DNA of 64,000 bases from Chionoecetes opilio (Eukaryota; Arthropoda; Malacostraca; Decapoda; Majidae). The DNA lies in assembly GCA_016584305.1 (NCBI GenBank), contig JACEEZ010004806.1, forward strand, positions 84,318 through 148,317, given 5' to 3'. Below the pieces are notes generated by a model, which was given only the letters and a program-made list of their open reading frames with translations, did no database searches and had not been told where the DNA came from. Of the stretch, positions 35,217 through 47,593 are shown one piece after another (within the stretch, counting starts at the first letter, position 1; each line of letters opens with the position of its first letter). A program made the translations under genes and the position numbers.

Positions 35217-37708
35217 CAGTGGCGTCACCATGAAAAAAAATTTGGGGGGGCTTTAGCCCCGGGGTGGTGATGGGCTATCCAGCTGGGGGGTCGGGGGGGT
35301 AATTTTGAAAATTAATCAGTTCCAGGGTAATTTTGAGGCCCAAAAAAGAGAAGAAAGTGGAATTAAGCTTTAATTACATGACACATAAATTAATAGAGTT
35401 ATACCATGCATCATACCATATTAACTATATTTGATAATTTGAAGGAAAATTTTATTCTGTTTATACAAAATAATACAATTGCCATTTTTCTCTCTCCACA
35501 AACAACTACAAAGAATTGCACAATGTATGTTTTTGGTTTTTTTTCTCATAAGGTTTTATCTTGATAATGAAAAAAATATTATAATATAAACTTACCAATA
35601 TATTCAAGGTATTTCCCTTTTTTTGCACAAAAACAGGTCCTGGGATACTGTAGTTACAACAGAATAAAGTAATGATCATGATAAAATAACTAAAAGCCGA
35701 TTTAACCTGCCTCCCACTGCCTTACCCTGGCACCCACTGCCTTAACCTGGGATACCACTGTTTAACCTGCCTCCCGTCCTGTGTTACCCTGCCCCCACTG
35801 CCTTACCCTGGCACCCACTGCATTAACCTGCCTCCCGTCCTGTGTTTTACCCTGCCTCCCGTCCTGTGTTACCCTGCCTCCCAACTGCCTTACCCTGGCA
35901 CCCACTGCCCTTTAACCTGCATACCACTGTGTTACCTGCCTCCCGTCCTGTGTTACCCTGCCTCCCCCTGCCTTACGGGTCCCCACTGCTTTAACCTGCC
36001 CCCGTCCCTGTGTAACCTGCCTCCCGTCCCGTGTTACCCCCCTGTACCGGACCCACTGCCTTACCCTGCATACCACTGTGTTAACCTGCCTCCCACTGCC
36101 TTACCCTGCCTCCCACTGCCTTACCCTGGCTCCCACTGCCTTAACCTGCATACCACTGTGTTAAACTGCCTCCCGTCCTGTGTTACCTTGGGCCCCCCAC
36201 TGCCTTACCCTGGCTCCCACTGCCTTAACCTCCTCCCGTCCTGTGTTAACCTGCCTCCCGTCCTGTGTTAACCTGCCTTTCCCCTCCTGGTTTACCCTGC
36301 CTCCCACTGCCTTACCCTGCCTCCCACTGCATTAACCTGCCTCCCATCCTGTGTTAACCTGCCTCCCGTCGTGTGTTTTCCCTGCCCCACTGCCTTACCC
36401 TGCCTCCCACTGCATTTAAAACCCGCCCCCCATCCTGTGTTAACCTGCCTCCCGTCCTGTGTTACCCTGCCACCCACGCCCTTTCCCTGCCACCCACTGC
36501 CTTAACCTGCCTCCCACTGTGTTAACCTGCCTCCCGTCCTGTGTTACCCTGCCACCCAATCCTCCTTACCCTGGCTCCCACTGCCTTAACCTGCCTCCGT
36601 CCTGTGTTAACCTGCTCCCGGCCTGTGTTACCCTGCCACCCACTGCCTTTTCCCTGCCTCCCACTGCCTTAACCTGCCTCCCGTCCTGTGTTAACCCTGC
36701 CACCCCTGCCTTACCCTGGCTCCCACTGCCTTAACCCTGCCCCCCGTCCTGGTTAACCTGCTCCCGTCCTGTGTTACCCTGCCACCCACTGCCTTACCCT
36801 GGCTCCCACTGCCTTAAACCTGCCTCCCGTCCTGTGTTAACCTGCCACCCACTTTCCCTTTAAACCCGCCTCCCGTCCTGTGTTAACCTGCCACCCACTG
36901 CCTTAACCTGCCTCCCTTTCCCGTGTTTACCCTGCCACCCACTGCCTTAACCTGCTCCCCTGCTTTACCTGCCCCCCATCCCGTGTTTAAACCCGCCTCC
37001 CGTCCTGTGTTACCCTGCCACCCACTGCCTTACCCTGGTCCCACTGCCTTAACCTGCCTCCCACTGTGTTAACCTGCCTCCCGGTCCTGTGTTAGGCCCC
37101 GCCAACCCAATGGCCTTAACCTGCCTCCCACTTTTGTTAACCTGCCTACCACTGTGTTAACATGCTCCCGTCCTGTGTTTACCCTGGCTCCCACTGCCCT
37201 TTACCTGCCTACCACTGTGTTAACATGCCTCCCGTTCCTGTGTTACCCTGCCTCCCCCCCTGCCTTACCCTGGCTCCCACTGCCTTTACCTGCCTACCAC
37301 TGTGTTAACATGCCTCCCGTCCTGTGTTTACCCTGCCTCCCACTCCTTTACTGCCCACCACTGTGTTAACATGCCTCCCGTCCTGTGTTACCCTGCCTCC
37401 CACTGCTTACCCTGGCTCCCACTGCCTTTACCTGCCTACCAAATGTGTTAACATGCCTCCCGTCCCGTAGAATATACTTAGTAATTTCAAGGTTTGTTAG
37501 CAAACATATTTCAACATTTAAATGAAACATCAAACCCAAATTTTTTTATAAAAGTGTGAAAAATAAGGTTTTGCTCTGGCATGGAAAATTGGATAATATT
37601 CCTTTTTATTGTTTTTGGGTAGCAGGCTACTAGCAGCAATTTTGGGGGGGCTGAGTCCTTGACTTGGGGGGCTAAGTCCCCCTTAGCCCCCCCACGGTGA
37701 CGCCACTG
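35217..37708. mobile_element. hAT element, non-autonomous, 2.5 kb
   Basis: Ends are CAGTGGCGTCACC at 35217 and GGTGACGCCACTG at 37708, a perfect 13-bp inverted repeat. Both sides carry the exact 8-mer CCGTGCAT (35209-35216, 37709-37716), the hAT target duplication. Subterminal G-runs (GGGGGGGCTTAGCCCC type) are also inverted. Most of the interior is a minisatellite and no transposase is present. Confidence 0.93.
35705..37470 (+). repeat. 1.77-kb CCTGCCTCCCACTGCCTTAA minisatellite
   Basis: Roughly 80 imperfect copies of a ~21-bp unit alternating CCTGCCTCCCACTGCCTTA and CCTGCCTCCCGTCCTGTGTTA. It makes up over two-thirds of the surrounding hAT element. Confidence 0.93.
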
Positions 37709-37883
37709 CCGTGCATTCAAGTGTTTATCTGTTGTTGTACCAAGGAATTGGAGTTAAAAGTGTTAATTATATAAGGATTTCATATGTTGATCTTGTTTTA
37801 AATATCCTGAATTAACTTAATTAGACCCACGTGTCCTGGGGCATGGCTGGGGTGGGGGACCTTGTGTCACCGATCGTGACACT

Positions 37884-38038
37884 GGTCAATTGAAATCACG
37901 CGTTACTTTCACATGGTAGAGGTCTGTCCTACGAGTTTGACCTGCAGAGTCGTAACAACATTAACGTTTCCTTCCCTACACTCGCTCTCCTGCTGGCTTT
38001 TCCGACGCTGGCTGGGTACCTGCCTCACGTCAACAAAG
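37884..38038 (+). promoter_or_regulatory. 5' leader of sulfotransferase copy A
   Basis: This 155-bp stretch directly before the ATG is almost identical to 61127-61281 (GCGTTACTTTCACATGGTAG ... CCTCACGTCAACAAAG). In copy A the 5.5-kb block sits just upstream of it. No clear TATA box. Confidence 0.45.
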
Positions 38039-38214
38039 ATGAGTGAGGGGGCTATAAGGGTCATTGGGGGTGGTTGGGCGTGGACGATGAGAAGCTGCAA
38101 TGGATGAGGAAGCGACAAAGGCTATACAAAAGCGGATTGGTTCGCCTCCTGCCTGAGGGATGGCTCTACCCTGCCGTTGCTACTTTCTTCCTCGATAAAC
38201 TACAGACATTTGAG
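38039..38214 (+). pseudogene. Sulfotransferase copy A, exon 1 (frameshifted)
   Basis: Aligns base for base with exon 1 of copy B but is 176 bp instead of 174. The two extra bases, within the first 50, shift the frame, so the MSERLISGHE start is lost while the second half still reads KSGLVRLLPEGWLYPAVATF. Donor GTAGCC conserved. Either a pseudogene or base errors in a G-rich stretch. Confidence 0.75.
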
Positions 38215-38316
38215 GTAGCCTACTTACTAGGACCACTGGTTTCTTTCATTTAAAACACCAATGTATTCTAAAGGTTAAGGCTAAATAACTTAAATATCAC
38301 CTCGGTTTTGTATCAG

Positions 38317-38462
38317 TTTCGCTCAGACGACGTGGTGCTGGTGACCTATCCCAAGTCTGGCACGACATGGATGCAGGAAATCCTGTGGACCATGTTGCAT
38401 AACCCCAACCTGGACAACCCAACGGCCAGCGAGGATCTCTTCTGCCGCTCATTCGACATGAG
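38317..38462 (+). CDS. Sulfotransferase copy A, exon 2 (PAPS-binding loop)
   Basis: Encodes FRSDDVVLVTYPKSGTTW then MQEILWTMLHNPNLDNP. YPKSGTTW is the 5'-phosphosulfate-binding loop of cytosolic sulfotransferases, whose lysine contacts the PAPS phosphate. 146 bp, acceptor ATCAG, donor GTAAGG. Differs from copy B only at a few residues (SEDLFCRS against SEALFCRS). Confidence 0.9.
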
Positions 38463-38624
38463 GTAAGGCCTTGGTTCAATATCTCTCCAAGGTCATGATA
38501 AAGTGGGTTAATCAGGTATTTGCAGGTCTAGATTTTGTCATACGTTGTGTGTTTGACATTATATTCATTCCGCTGTAGCCTACTGCGAAGAGTGTGCTTG
38601 ACTATTTCAATTCATATTTGTCAG

Positions 38625-38826
38625 TTGTGACATGATACTCGACGGAGAAGCCTGGGACGAGGTGTCGACCCCTTACTTTAAAGAGATGTTCGGCAAGCTG
38701 TGTCCGGGAAAGACTGCCAGAGACGGCCTAAGTATCCAGTGCCTCGAGGCGACACCCGGACGGCGCGTCATTAAGAGCCACTACCCTTTCCAGCTCATGA
38801 GGAAGGACTTTCTAGAGAAAACTAAG
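38625..38826 (+). CDS. Sulfotransferase copy A, exon 3
   Basis: Encodes (S)CDMILDGEAWDEVSTPYF, KEMFGKLCPGKTARD and TPGRRVIKSHYPFQLMRKDF. R-V-I-K-S-H-(Y/L)-P carries the catalytic histidine of the family. One codon shorter than copy B near its start, with several replacements in the first 25 residues, suggesting diverged acceptor-substrate contacts. Donor GTCAAA lacks the usual A at +3 but is shared by both copies. Confidence 0.88.
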
Positions 38827-39082
38827 GTCAAATTTGTTATTTGCATTTGCAATCCTCTCATCCCTACGAAATGGAAAATTACCTGAACACTGATGATTAT
38901 AATATCTGTGCAAAGGACGGATTTTCGTGACCTTGTTCAGTATTGCATTTCATAATATGTTAATAAAGGATAATTAAAATTAAAGTAATTCTAACACATA
39001 AGTTGATGTAACTTCTTGATAAAAGATGGTCGGAAGTAATCCTGCAGTTCTTTGTTAGGTAACTATCCTTCTAATTACTCAG

Positions 39083-39209
39083 GTTGTGTATGTGGCAAGA
39101 AATCCCAAGGACGTGATTGTGTCTTTCTACCACTTCTTGCGTGTGATGAAGATATTCGACTACACCGGATCTGTCGAGGACCATGTCAAGGACTTCATGA
39201 ACAATGACC
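39083..39209 (+). CDS. Sulfotransferase copy A, exon 4 (3'-PB motif)
   Basis: Encodes VVYVARNPKDVIVSFYHF, then LRVMKIFDYTGSVEDH and VKDFMNND. RNPKDVIVSFYHF is the second PAPS-binding motif, with the Arg and Ser that hold the 3' phosphate. Acceptor CTCAG, donor GTGAGT. The next exon, which should encode the HP-x-(I/L)-LFLFYEDMK segment, is not seen in the following 9 kb. The nearest later exons on this strand are the decayed ones at 48 kb. Confidence 0.88.
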
Positions 39210-39413
39210 GTGAGTGTTGAGAGAGCGAGAGCGAGAGAGAGAGAGACTTAAAACTCGTTGTCATGTATAACTTTGTAGGAGAGCTTATAAGATGGCAGAT
39301 ATCAATAGAATCAGAATTTTATTAGCTTTCCATTGACATATTTCGTTTTCTGATAAAAGCAGTAGTACCATGCAAACATTAGCGTTAACTAAATAAATCG
39401 CGGCGGCGTCGAC

Positions 39414-39454
<41 letters not shown>

Positions 39455-39469
39455 CTCTCTGATATTGAT

Positions 39470-42240
39470 ATTGATGATTTTATTGCATCTATTAACTATA
39501 TCAATTACCACTTTATCAACCTCTAGGACACCTATTTATATTATGGGAGACTTTAATATTAATATTTAAATCATAATGAAAAAAATGCTCAAATTTTGAT
39601 AAATATGTTCCATAGTTACTACTTCTTTTCCACAATCAATAAACCAACCACGTGTAACTAGAAATTCGGCCACAATCATTGATCATATCTGGATAATAAT
39701 TTTGATAACTTTTTTAAACAAGTGGGATAATATTTAACTCATTAGTGATCATTTCCCTATTTATAGTTTTTTTCAGTAGTCAATGATAGTTTACTTCCAA
39801 CACAGTGACTTTCACAAAAGAAACTAGACATTGAAAAAATATATGATTCAAAGATGACTTAGCAAATTTAACTGAATACAAATGCATTGGATTGTGATGT
39901 AAATGATCTTTTTGAAAATATATGATAGGTTTTTAGAATTGTACATAAGCACTTTCCATTGAAAACAACAAAAATCAAAGAAAAGCATCAAGGCAAACCA
40001 TACATTACACCACCTATTAAAAAGTTGATCAAACAACGGAATAAACTACAAAAGCTATATGCAAAATGGCCTTTAACATATCAAAATACTTTTAAATCTT
40101 TTAGAAATAAATTGACGGCAACAATAAGAACAGCAAAAGAAAATTATTATAAAACTAGATTTACAGTTTCATGCTGGGGACCCTTTAAAAAAATATGGGA
40201 CATAATCAACAACCTACTGGGTAAAAATAAAACTAGGATATCACCTTCTTTTCTTGTCAATGGCGATACAATCACTGATAATCAAAATGTGGCTAGGTCA
40301 TTTAATAATCATTTCAGCAGTATAGGTAGCACACTTGCTAATAACATTCAAGATACACAAGAGCCATTTAACATATATCTTCCAGAACCACTCCCTTTTT
40401 CTTTTTATTTAAGACCTACAACACCAGCTGAAATCAAATCAGTAATTGCAAATATGAAAGTTACATCTCCTGGCCATGATGAAATAAATATGAAAATAAT
40501 AAAAGAATGCTCTGAAATAATTTCACCATTTCTAGTATTCATTATAAATAAATCATTTCAAGAGGGTACCTTTCCAGATCGAATGAAAATTGCTCGAATT
40601 GTCCCTTTTTTCAAGAAAGGTGACAATTCTTTAATGCAAAATTATAGACCAATTTCAATATTGCCAAGCTTTAGTAAAGTTTTTGAAAAAGTAATGGTAA
40701 TGAGATTAATGGGTTACCTCTCAAAACACTCAATTTTAACTCCAACTCAACATGGATTCTGTCCCCAGTTTTCCACTGAATTAGCAGTCTACCATATCTG
40801 TCAGAACATTTACAATGCACTGGACAATAAAATGCTACAAATAACAGTTTTTTTGTGACCTCACAAAAGCATTTGACACAATTTCTCACACAATCTTATT
40901 ACACAAATTATCTATCTATGGAATACGTGGTAGTGCTCACAACTGGTTCAAAAGTTATTTAAGTCATAGAAAGCAATATACATCATATAATAATACATCA
41001 TCTCCTTATAATGACATCACATGTGGAGTACCCCAGGGTTCAATTCTTGGTCCTGTACTTTTTTTAATATACATAAATGACATCATTCGTAGCAGTAATA
41101 AACTTGAATTCATACTTTTCGCTGATGATACCACAATCTTCATTCAAGGCCAAAATCTTGAAAATATTACAATTACATTGAATGAAGAATTAAATAAAGT
41201 TTCAAATTGGATTAAGAGCAACAAATTAACTTTAAATATTAATAAAACCTGCTTTATGGTTTCCAGTCCCCTTATGACTCAGCCAGTACACACACAAATA
41301 AAGATAAATAATTATCATTACATGAGGTTTTCGAATTTAAATTTCTAGGGATATATATAGATAGTAAGTTGAAATGGAAAGAACATATTGATATGGTGAA
41401 ATCTAGGATATCGTTATACACAGGCATACTTTACAGACTAAGACACTATTTGAATGTAAAATGGGTTTTCTACAAGTTTATTTTACCCTAATATATCCAC
41501 ATCTTTTATATTGTTCATCTTTATGGGGAGGTGCCTATAAAACCTTCATTGACAGCCTCTTTATTAGTCAGAAAAAGTTGTTACGTGTTATGTTCTTTAA
41601 AAATCGTTATGACCATACCATCAGTATTTTCCGAGACTTCAAGTTATTAAAGCTTCCAGATATCATACTCCTTCAAACCAATCTTTTTGTACATAAATCC
41701 ATACACTCTTTACCTTTAGACCTTGGCTTTAGAGCAATACCCTACAATGTAACCCGAAGACCAAATGATTTACGTATACCATTGTGCAGGACATCACATG
41801 CACAACAGAGTATCTTGTCAAGAGGAACTAAAAGCTGGAACAACTTACCAGAACATTTTATTACTGATGAAAACTTAAAATCTTTCAAACGTAACTTGAT
41901 AAAAAGCATGCTTGACAAATACAATGAAAATTTATAAACTCTTTACAACCATAAATGTCATATTGTTTAAAAAAAAAAAAAAATTATGGTTATTAAGATT
42001 TTTTTTTTTTTTATGCATTTAAAATGATTGGTTTACTATTGTTAACTTCCATATTATCATCCATAAAATGTTATATTTTCAAAATGGCCTGACCAGTCCC
42101 TTGCTATGTTATTATATTATAGCTTTCAGATCCTATAAAAGCTTCGGCTTATTGGACCTGGCCTTATCACTATATGTAATATGTTCATATGTTACAAAAC
42201 TAAATGGCCAAATAAATATATCAATCAATACCCCTTTCCC
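39470..42240 (+). pseudogene. CR1/jockey-group LINE, 5'-truncated
   Basis: Starts inside the AP-endonuclease, where TPIYIMGDFNINI near 39530-39567 is the GDFN motif, with stops and shifts following. Reverse transcriptase runs 39959-40858 open, with NYRPISILPSFSKVFEKV and TPTQHGF. A one-base shift near 40855 leads to KAFDTISH, CGVPQGSILGPVLFLIYIND and FADDTTIF in another frame to about 41345. The C-terminal piece (41461-41937) has LIYPHLLYCSSLWG. The 3' UTR ends near 42235 with AAATAAATATATCAATCAAT. The clade is judged by motif style only. Confidence 0.85.
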
Positions 42241-42909
42241 TCTCTCTCTCTCTCTTTTCCGAAAAAAAAAAAAAAAAAATTTTTTTTTAAAAAAAAAAAA
42301 AATTTTTTCTTCTCTCTCTCTCTCTCTCTCTCTTTTCCCCCTCTCTCTCTCTCTCTCTCTCCCCCTTCCTCCCTCTCTTTTTCCCCCTCTCTCTCTTTTT
42401 TTTTTTTTTTTGGGAAAGAGAGAAAAAAAGGATAATAAGTGAAAGAGGATGAGTGAGGATATGAGAAGTAACCAAAAAAAAACCTTTATAATTCTCCTCT
42501 CTCTCTCTCCTCCCCTCTCTCTCTCCTCTCTCTCTCCCTCTCCCCTTTTTTTTTAATTTTTTTTTAAATTTTTTTTTTTTTTTTTGTTTAAAAAAAAAAA
42601 ATTTTTTTAAAAAAAAAAAAAATATATAATTAAAAAAATTTTTAAATTTAAAATTAAAAATTTAAAAAAAAAAATTTAAAAAAATTTTTTCTCTCTCTCT
42701 CTTTCTCTCTCTCTTCTCCCCCTTTCTCTCTCTCTTCTCTCTCCTCTCCTCCTTTTTCCCCTTCTCTCTCCTTTCTTTTTCCTTTCTCTCTCTCTCTCTC
42801 TCCTCTCCCCTTTTTCCCTCTCTCTTCTCTCTCTCTCTTTTTTTTTTTTTTTTCCCTTTTTTTTTTTTTATATAATATATATTTAAAATATTTAAAAAAT
42901 AAATTTTTT

Positions 42910-42958
<49 letters not shown>

Positions 42959-43000
42959 CCCCTTCTCTCTCTCTCTCTCCTCTTCTCTCTCTCTCTTCTC

Positions 43001-43039
<39 letters not shown>

Positions 43040-43236
43040 ATTTTTTTTTTAATTTTTTTTATTTTTTTTTTTTAATATATAATAAATATATATATTTTTA
43101 ATATTTATATTTATATTTTTTTTTTTAAAAATTTTTTTTTTTTTTATTTTTTTTAATATATATAAAATAATTTTTTAAAAATTTTTAAAATTTTAATAAA
43201 AAATTTATATTATTATATATTTTTTTTATTTAAATA

Positions 43237-43268
<32 letters not shown>

Positions 43269-43460
43269 TTTATAATATATATATATAAAATTATAAAATA
43301 TAATAATATATATTGAGAAGAGAGAGAGAGAGAGAGAGAAAAGAGAGAGAGAGAGAAGAGAGAGAGAAAAAAAAAAAAAAAAAAGGGGGGGGGGGGGTTT
43401 TTTTTGGTTCTCATATCTCTCACTCATCTCTCTTTCACTTATATCTCTCTCTTTCTCTTT

Positions 43461-43545
<85 letters not shown>
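42236..43545. repeat. CT/GA, poly-A/T low-complexity region
   Basis: Alternating (CT)n, poly-T, poly-A, (TA)n and (GA)n blocks without other content. Many breaks of homopolymers suggest poor base accuracy. Any open frame here is an artefact. Confidence 0.9.
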
Positions 43546-43869
43546 GTCGACGCCGCCGCGATTTATGTAGTTACCGCTAATTTATACATGGTACTACTGT
43601 ATGTATCAGAAAACGAAATATGTCAATGGAAAGCTAATAAAATTCTGCTTCTATTGATATCTGCCATCTTATAAGCTCTCCCACAAAGTTATACATGACG
43701 ACGAGTTATAAGTGAATGTTAAGCTCATCATATTTCTTCACCAGAGTCTCATAATGACCTTTATTTAATGTGTTTTACAATGTTTTATGTGATAATCTTA
43801 TAGAACAAGCATTTCCGAAGATAACAGTCTATCCTTTATACATGTATAACATGATATACTGCGGGATAA

Positions 43870-44900
43870 TGCCTTGAGAACTTCCCCGGGTCTAGAGTGA
43901 ACGAAGAAGCCTTGGCGCTAAGATGGCGCCCAGTAGCGTTTAACATCGGACCTATGAATGGCGTTACCCTCTTACATATAGAAACCCTAACCTAACCTAA
44001 CCAACCTAACTTAAACCCCACTAAAACAAATTCATTGTTCACAAGGACATAATATGTCCTTATGTTACAGCAAAAACTAAGCATTTCCCCCTCAAAGTAT
44101 ATACTACATACATGTTATTTGTCAATGTTAGATGCCATATATTTGATTTTACCTATATTCATTGTAAAAATATCCTATTTATTGGAAAATTCACAAAAAC
44201 ACACCACACTGACTTAACTTAACTTACTCGTGATTCAGGGATTACAAGTATTTTTATAGAGCACTCTTATCAAAGTATTTCTAAATGACATCCAGTTGTT
44301 GGGTAAATTTTTTTTTTACGAAACTCAAAAGCATCGACCGGGGGAAAATGGGAGAGGGGTAGAGTAGAAAAAAAACTCCACGGTATACAAAATTTGCAAA
44401 AAAAACGAAAAAATTACTGAAACACTGAAAAAAAACCAATGAAGTCATGTCAAAATACACAAAATAAGAAATATTTCGACCTTGCTCCCAGAAAAAACAG
44501 CCTGTTGAAACTGCTTATCTCCCCACTACAGAAGAGGCATCAAAAAGTAATTTAATAACAGCAACACCATCTTACAACGGGTAAACCTTCGGACATTTTT
44601 CATGCATGTAGGTCTACGCCATGATGAAGCTGAAACATTACCCGGGTGAAAATGAAATAAGGACGAACAGAAAGCTGAGGAAACCGTGTTAGAAGAAGTC
44701 AGGACAAAAAAAGCAAGGTTGAGATAAATTTGGGTTTTTAGGGCCCCGAGTATCTACTGAAAAAATGATAGTCTTTTGGGCGAAAAGGGTCGGGAAACCC
44801 TACAACATTGTGATGAGCAGTTACGGGAAAAAGCTTAAAAACCCCCAAGAACGGGTGAAAGGAAAAGAGGGGAATTCACTACAACGAAATACCCACGGAG
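43870..44900. other. Unassigned stretch with a CCTAACC run
   Basis: CCTAACCTAACCAACCTAAC at 43985-44010. Otherwise no gene or element recognised. Confidence 0.45.
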
Positions 44901-45119
44901 TTTTTTCCAGGGAAAATGCTGAAAAATGAGATGGGTAACGTTCCGGGCTCTGTTTTTTCCCCAAACGACGGAAATTTTTATTTTTTAGCCTGTAAATTGT
45001 CGCTTCGGGGTCTGGGGGGAAAAAATTCCCCGGGTTTGGGATTTTGTTTGGAAGAGGCAATAAAAGGTAGCGATCATGAAAAATAAAAGTGCCTTAAGAA
45101 CGATCATCATTTTGGGGAA

Positions 45120-45613
45120 AAAACGGGGGAAGGAACAGGGCGATTTTGATCAAGAATTATTAAAGCTAACAGCTCAACTCCCAGATTTTTGGGTGAAAAA
45201 CTTTTTATGCGTATTGAAAGTACAATAAAATTTTATTTTTTGAACGTGGATAGCATTTCGAGGTGTGGTAAAGGGATTGGCTCTCAAACAATGGAAATTA
45301 TCTTGGCATACGGAACCCTATCAGAGTTTGATCCTTTTTTTTACTCACATAAAAATGCATCAAAAAAAGGGCGAGGTACACCAATTATCTCTCATCTACA
45401 ATTTTTGAAGAAAAAATTTGGAGTAATGGGTGAACTTACGCTGAAGGAAAAAATAAAAGAATCAAGAAATCAAAATTTTATTCCATTTCTCTTGACTCAA
45501 CCCCAGATGAGGCTTACATGATCAACTAATTTTTGGCATACGCTATATGAAAAACATTGCCAAAGGAAAGGTTTCCTGACATTCATGGACAATCGAGGTC
45601 ACACGGGGTGCCG

Positions 45614-45656
<43 letters not shown>

Positions 45657-46975
45657 TTTGTCCCATAGCCCCTGTAGGTAGGGGTGCCCCAGGGCTCGGA
45701 TGGTAGGCCGGGAGGTTCACTTGAGGGTCTGAGGGTTGGGACCTTGTCCTCGCCCGTGGTGGCGCAGGCAGGATTTTTAGTGACTAGTGACCCCTTGATT
45801 AAGACTCATCCCGCCCCCCCTGTGTCCTCCGATAGGGCCAATGCCCTTTTTTGATTTTTTAGAGGGCCAAAAAAAAGATATCAAAGATTGCAGGGGGCAG
45901 TCTATGATAATGCGCAAATATGACGGAAAGTAAAAGGGAAATGCAAGCATTATCAAAAAAAAAAAAATAATTGGGTTTTGTTCAGCAACTGATGTGTTTT
46001 TCACAGCATCCACGGAAAGCATGCTGCTCTAAAAAGGAAAAAATTAAAAAACCCGGGATAAGCAGTGATTTTCCCCAAGCGACAAAAGTAAAAACTCTTT
46101 GGCTTGCAGAGTGATGCAACAAAGGCCATAGTGCAGGTACAGAGAGATAAGAAGGCTCTTGATGACATTATGAGGGGTGAGGAAAAAAGGTTTGGTTCAA
46201 AATTTAAGCTAGTAATCTATATAAAAAGGGGGAAAATTAGAAACAGCAATTTATTTTCATTTTGGAATGAAATTTAAAAAAAGATTCAAGAAAACAAACC
46301 ACTTTCTACAAGATCCTAACGGGTTTCATACGCAGAAAAGGCATCAAGTCTCTAAAAAACATTTATTGAAACAAAGAGAGAAATATGATGAATATGAAGC
46401 AGCGGGAACCAGACTGTTGGAAAAAAAGAGGGTGAGGTTCGCATCGTGTGCGAAATGTGCGTTTTTAACCCTGGATTATGGTAAAGCAGAGGATCCCCAG
46501 TGATCCAAAGGCAAATTTTTCGTACAAAAGCTTCTTTCAGTATTGCCATTTGTCCAACCCTGAATGACAGAATAGTGTTTGATTTTGTATGTGAGCGTTT
46601 TGGTTTTCCTCAGTCGCCTGGAAGTATGAATGCGACGAGATCAGTTCAGCTCACCCAGTTTGTGAGTTTTTACAAAAAGACCTAGGTCCAGTCCGAAGAT
46701 GAACTATTCTTTTTGCTAAATTTGTAAAACTGCACATAAAAGAGTAAATAAAAGTATTCCTGGGCAAAATAATCTATTCTACAAAATTCTACTTGATATG
46801 GCTTGCAGGCAACTTTTCGCAATTTTGAAATACGTTTAGAAACTAATTTGTATTTAATGGTGCCAACTGTAGTGGTGAAAGAAAATTTTCCAAGATGAAA
46901 ATAATAAAAAACAGACCCGAACATAATGGTCAGAGTGGTCTCTCATGGTTGGCTATAATGAGCATTGAGTGATAC
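45120..46975 (+). pseudogene. ZMYM-type hAT transposase, decayed
   Basis: Pieces in several frames, in the right order. LSEFDPFF and KGRGTPIISHLQFL (45310-45420), then FLTFMDNRGH (45570-45605), match the 'hAT-like transposase, RNase-H fold' of ZMYM1/TTF-type proteins (LAEFDPFL...; FL-x-F-x-x-x-GHTG). A CYDNAxNMSGKYKGMQ-like segment survives near 45895-45945. The hATC dimerisation end is recognisable at 46855-46970 (LMVPTVV, then KENFPR and a terminal LAIMSIE-like stretch). An antisense SINE interrupts it at 45616-45775. Multiple stops and shifts; not functional. Confidence 0.6.
45616..45778 (-). repeat. SINE (family 1), 3' portion, minus strand
   Basis: A 38-bp poly-T (45616-45653) followed by the complement of the SINE tail. 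TGGTAGGCCGGGAGGTTCAC and GTCCTCGCCCGTGGTGGCGC match the copy at 60370-60476 in reverse. 5'-truncated insertion. Confidence 0.8.
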
Positions 46976-47593
46976 CTTCGTAAAAGGGTTTTCAAACAGT
47001 AAATTTAACATTTTCATAGAAAGTACGTAAACCCTTATTTTTTCATGTAATAATTGATTACATGCAAACAATGGTATATTGGTAAAAATTTTTTTGATGT
47101 TTACGGAATAAATTTTTCAAGCTTCTGTATTTTCTAAAAAATTTCTATTTTTTTTGAAAAATTTTTTTATGCAGTTTAAAAGAATTACGACTTTAGTTAA
47201 AAGTTTGTATATGGGGCAAGAGCACAGTAGCAGTGCCTGGGTGGTGAGTCTTAATATATACTATATCCCGTCTTATTATAACTTTTTTTTCTTTTATTAT
47301 TTTCTTGTAATCAGGGTGTATGTGAAATTAACACGTAGGCCCACATTATTTTTTAAACTCTTCCATCTCTACCTATGTATATTACTTTAAGCAGAATATT
47401 AAAACATTGGCAAGCTACAAAGCCAAAACATATTTGGCTGTCCTATTCATTTTATTCTGAAACCCTCTATGATTAATAGTTCTTTGCCAAACATAGGCCC
47501 CAAAAAACCAACAAAAGTGCTTAATTTTTGTGCTAATATAGGGCCCCCAAATGCTGGCCCCCGGACCCCCAAAAAGCTCTTGATCCGGCCCTG
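46976..47593 (+). mobile_element. 3' non-coding part and terminus of the decayed hAT element
   Basis: Ends ...CTTGATCCGGCCCTG at 47593, whose complement CAGGGCCGGATCAAG is a classic hAT-type end. It follows the hATC remnant by about 620 bp. I could not find the matching left end. Confidence 0.55.

Larger units (their letters stand above)
32353..37883. mobile_element. 5.5-kb block absent from the other copy of the duplication
   Basis: The 61-kb copy reads straight through GATATATAACTGGTCAATTG. Here GATATATAACTG (to 32352) and ACTGGTCAATTG (from about 37881) are separated by 5.5 kb starting TGTGACG and ending CGATCGTGAC. ACTG on both sides is a likely 4-bp target duplication, as left by LTR retrotransposons. 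I cannot align two LTRs. It carries a LINE remnant and a later hAT insertion. Confidence 0.65.
39249..43860. mobile_element. Foldback element with a LINE between its arms
   Basis: Left arm 39249-39418 and right arm 43545-43715 are inverted copies (ACTCGTTGTCATGTATAACT, TTATAAGATGGCAGATATCA, CGCGGCGGCGTCGACCGCTC). The right arm continues to 43860 with CCGAAGATAACAGT, a block shared with the double foldback at 3.4-4.9 kb, so the left arm is shortened. Between the arms are CT/GA tracts and the LINE. Confidence 0.8.
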
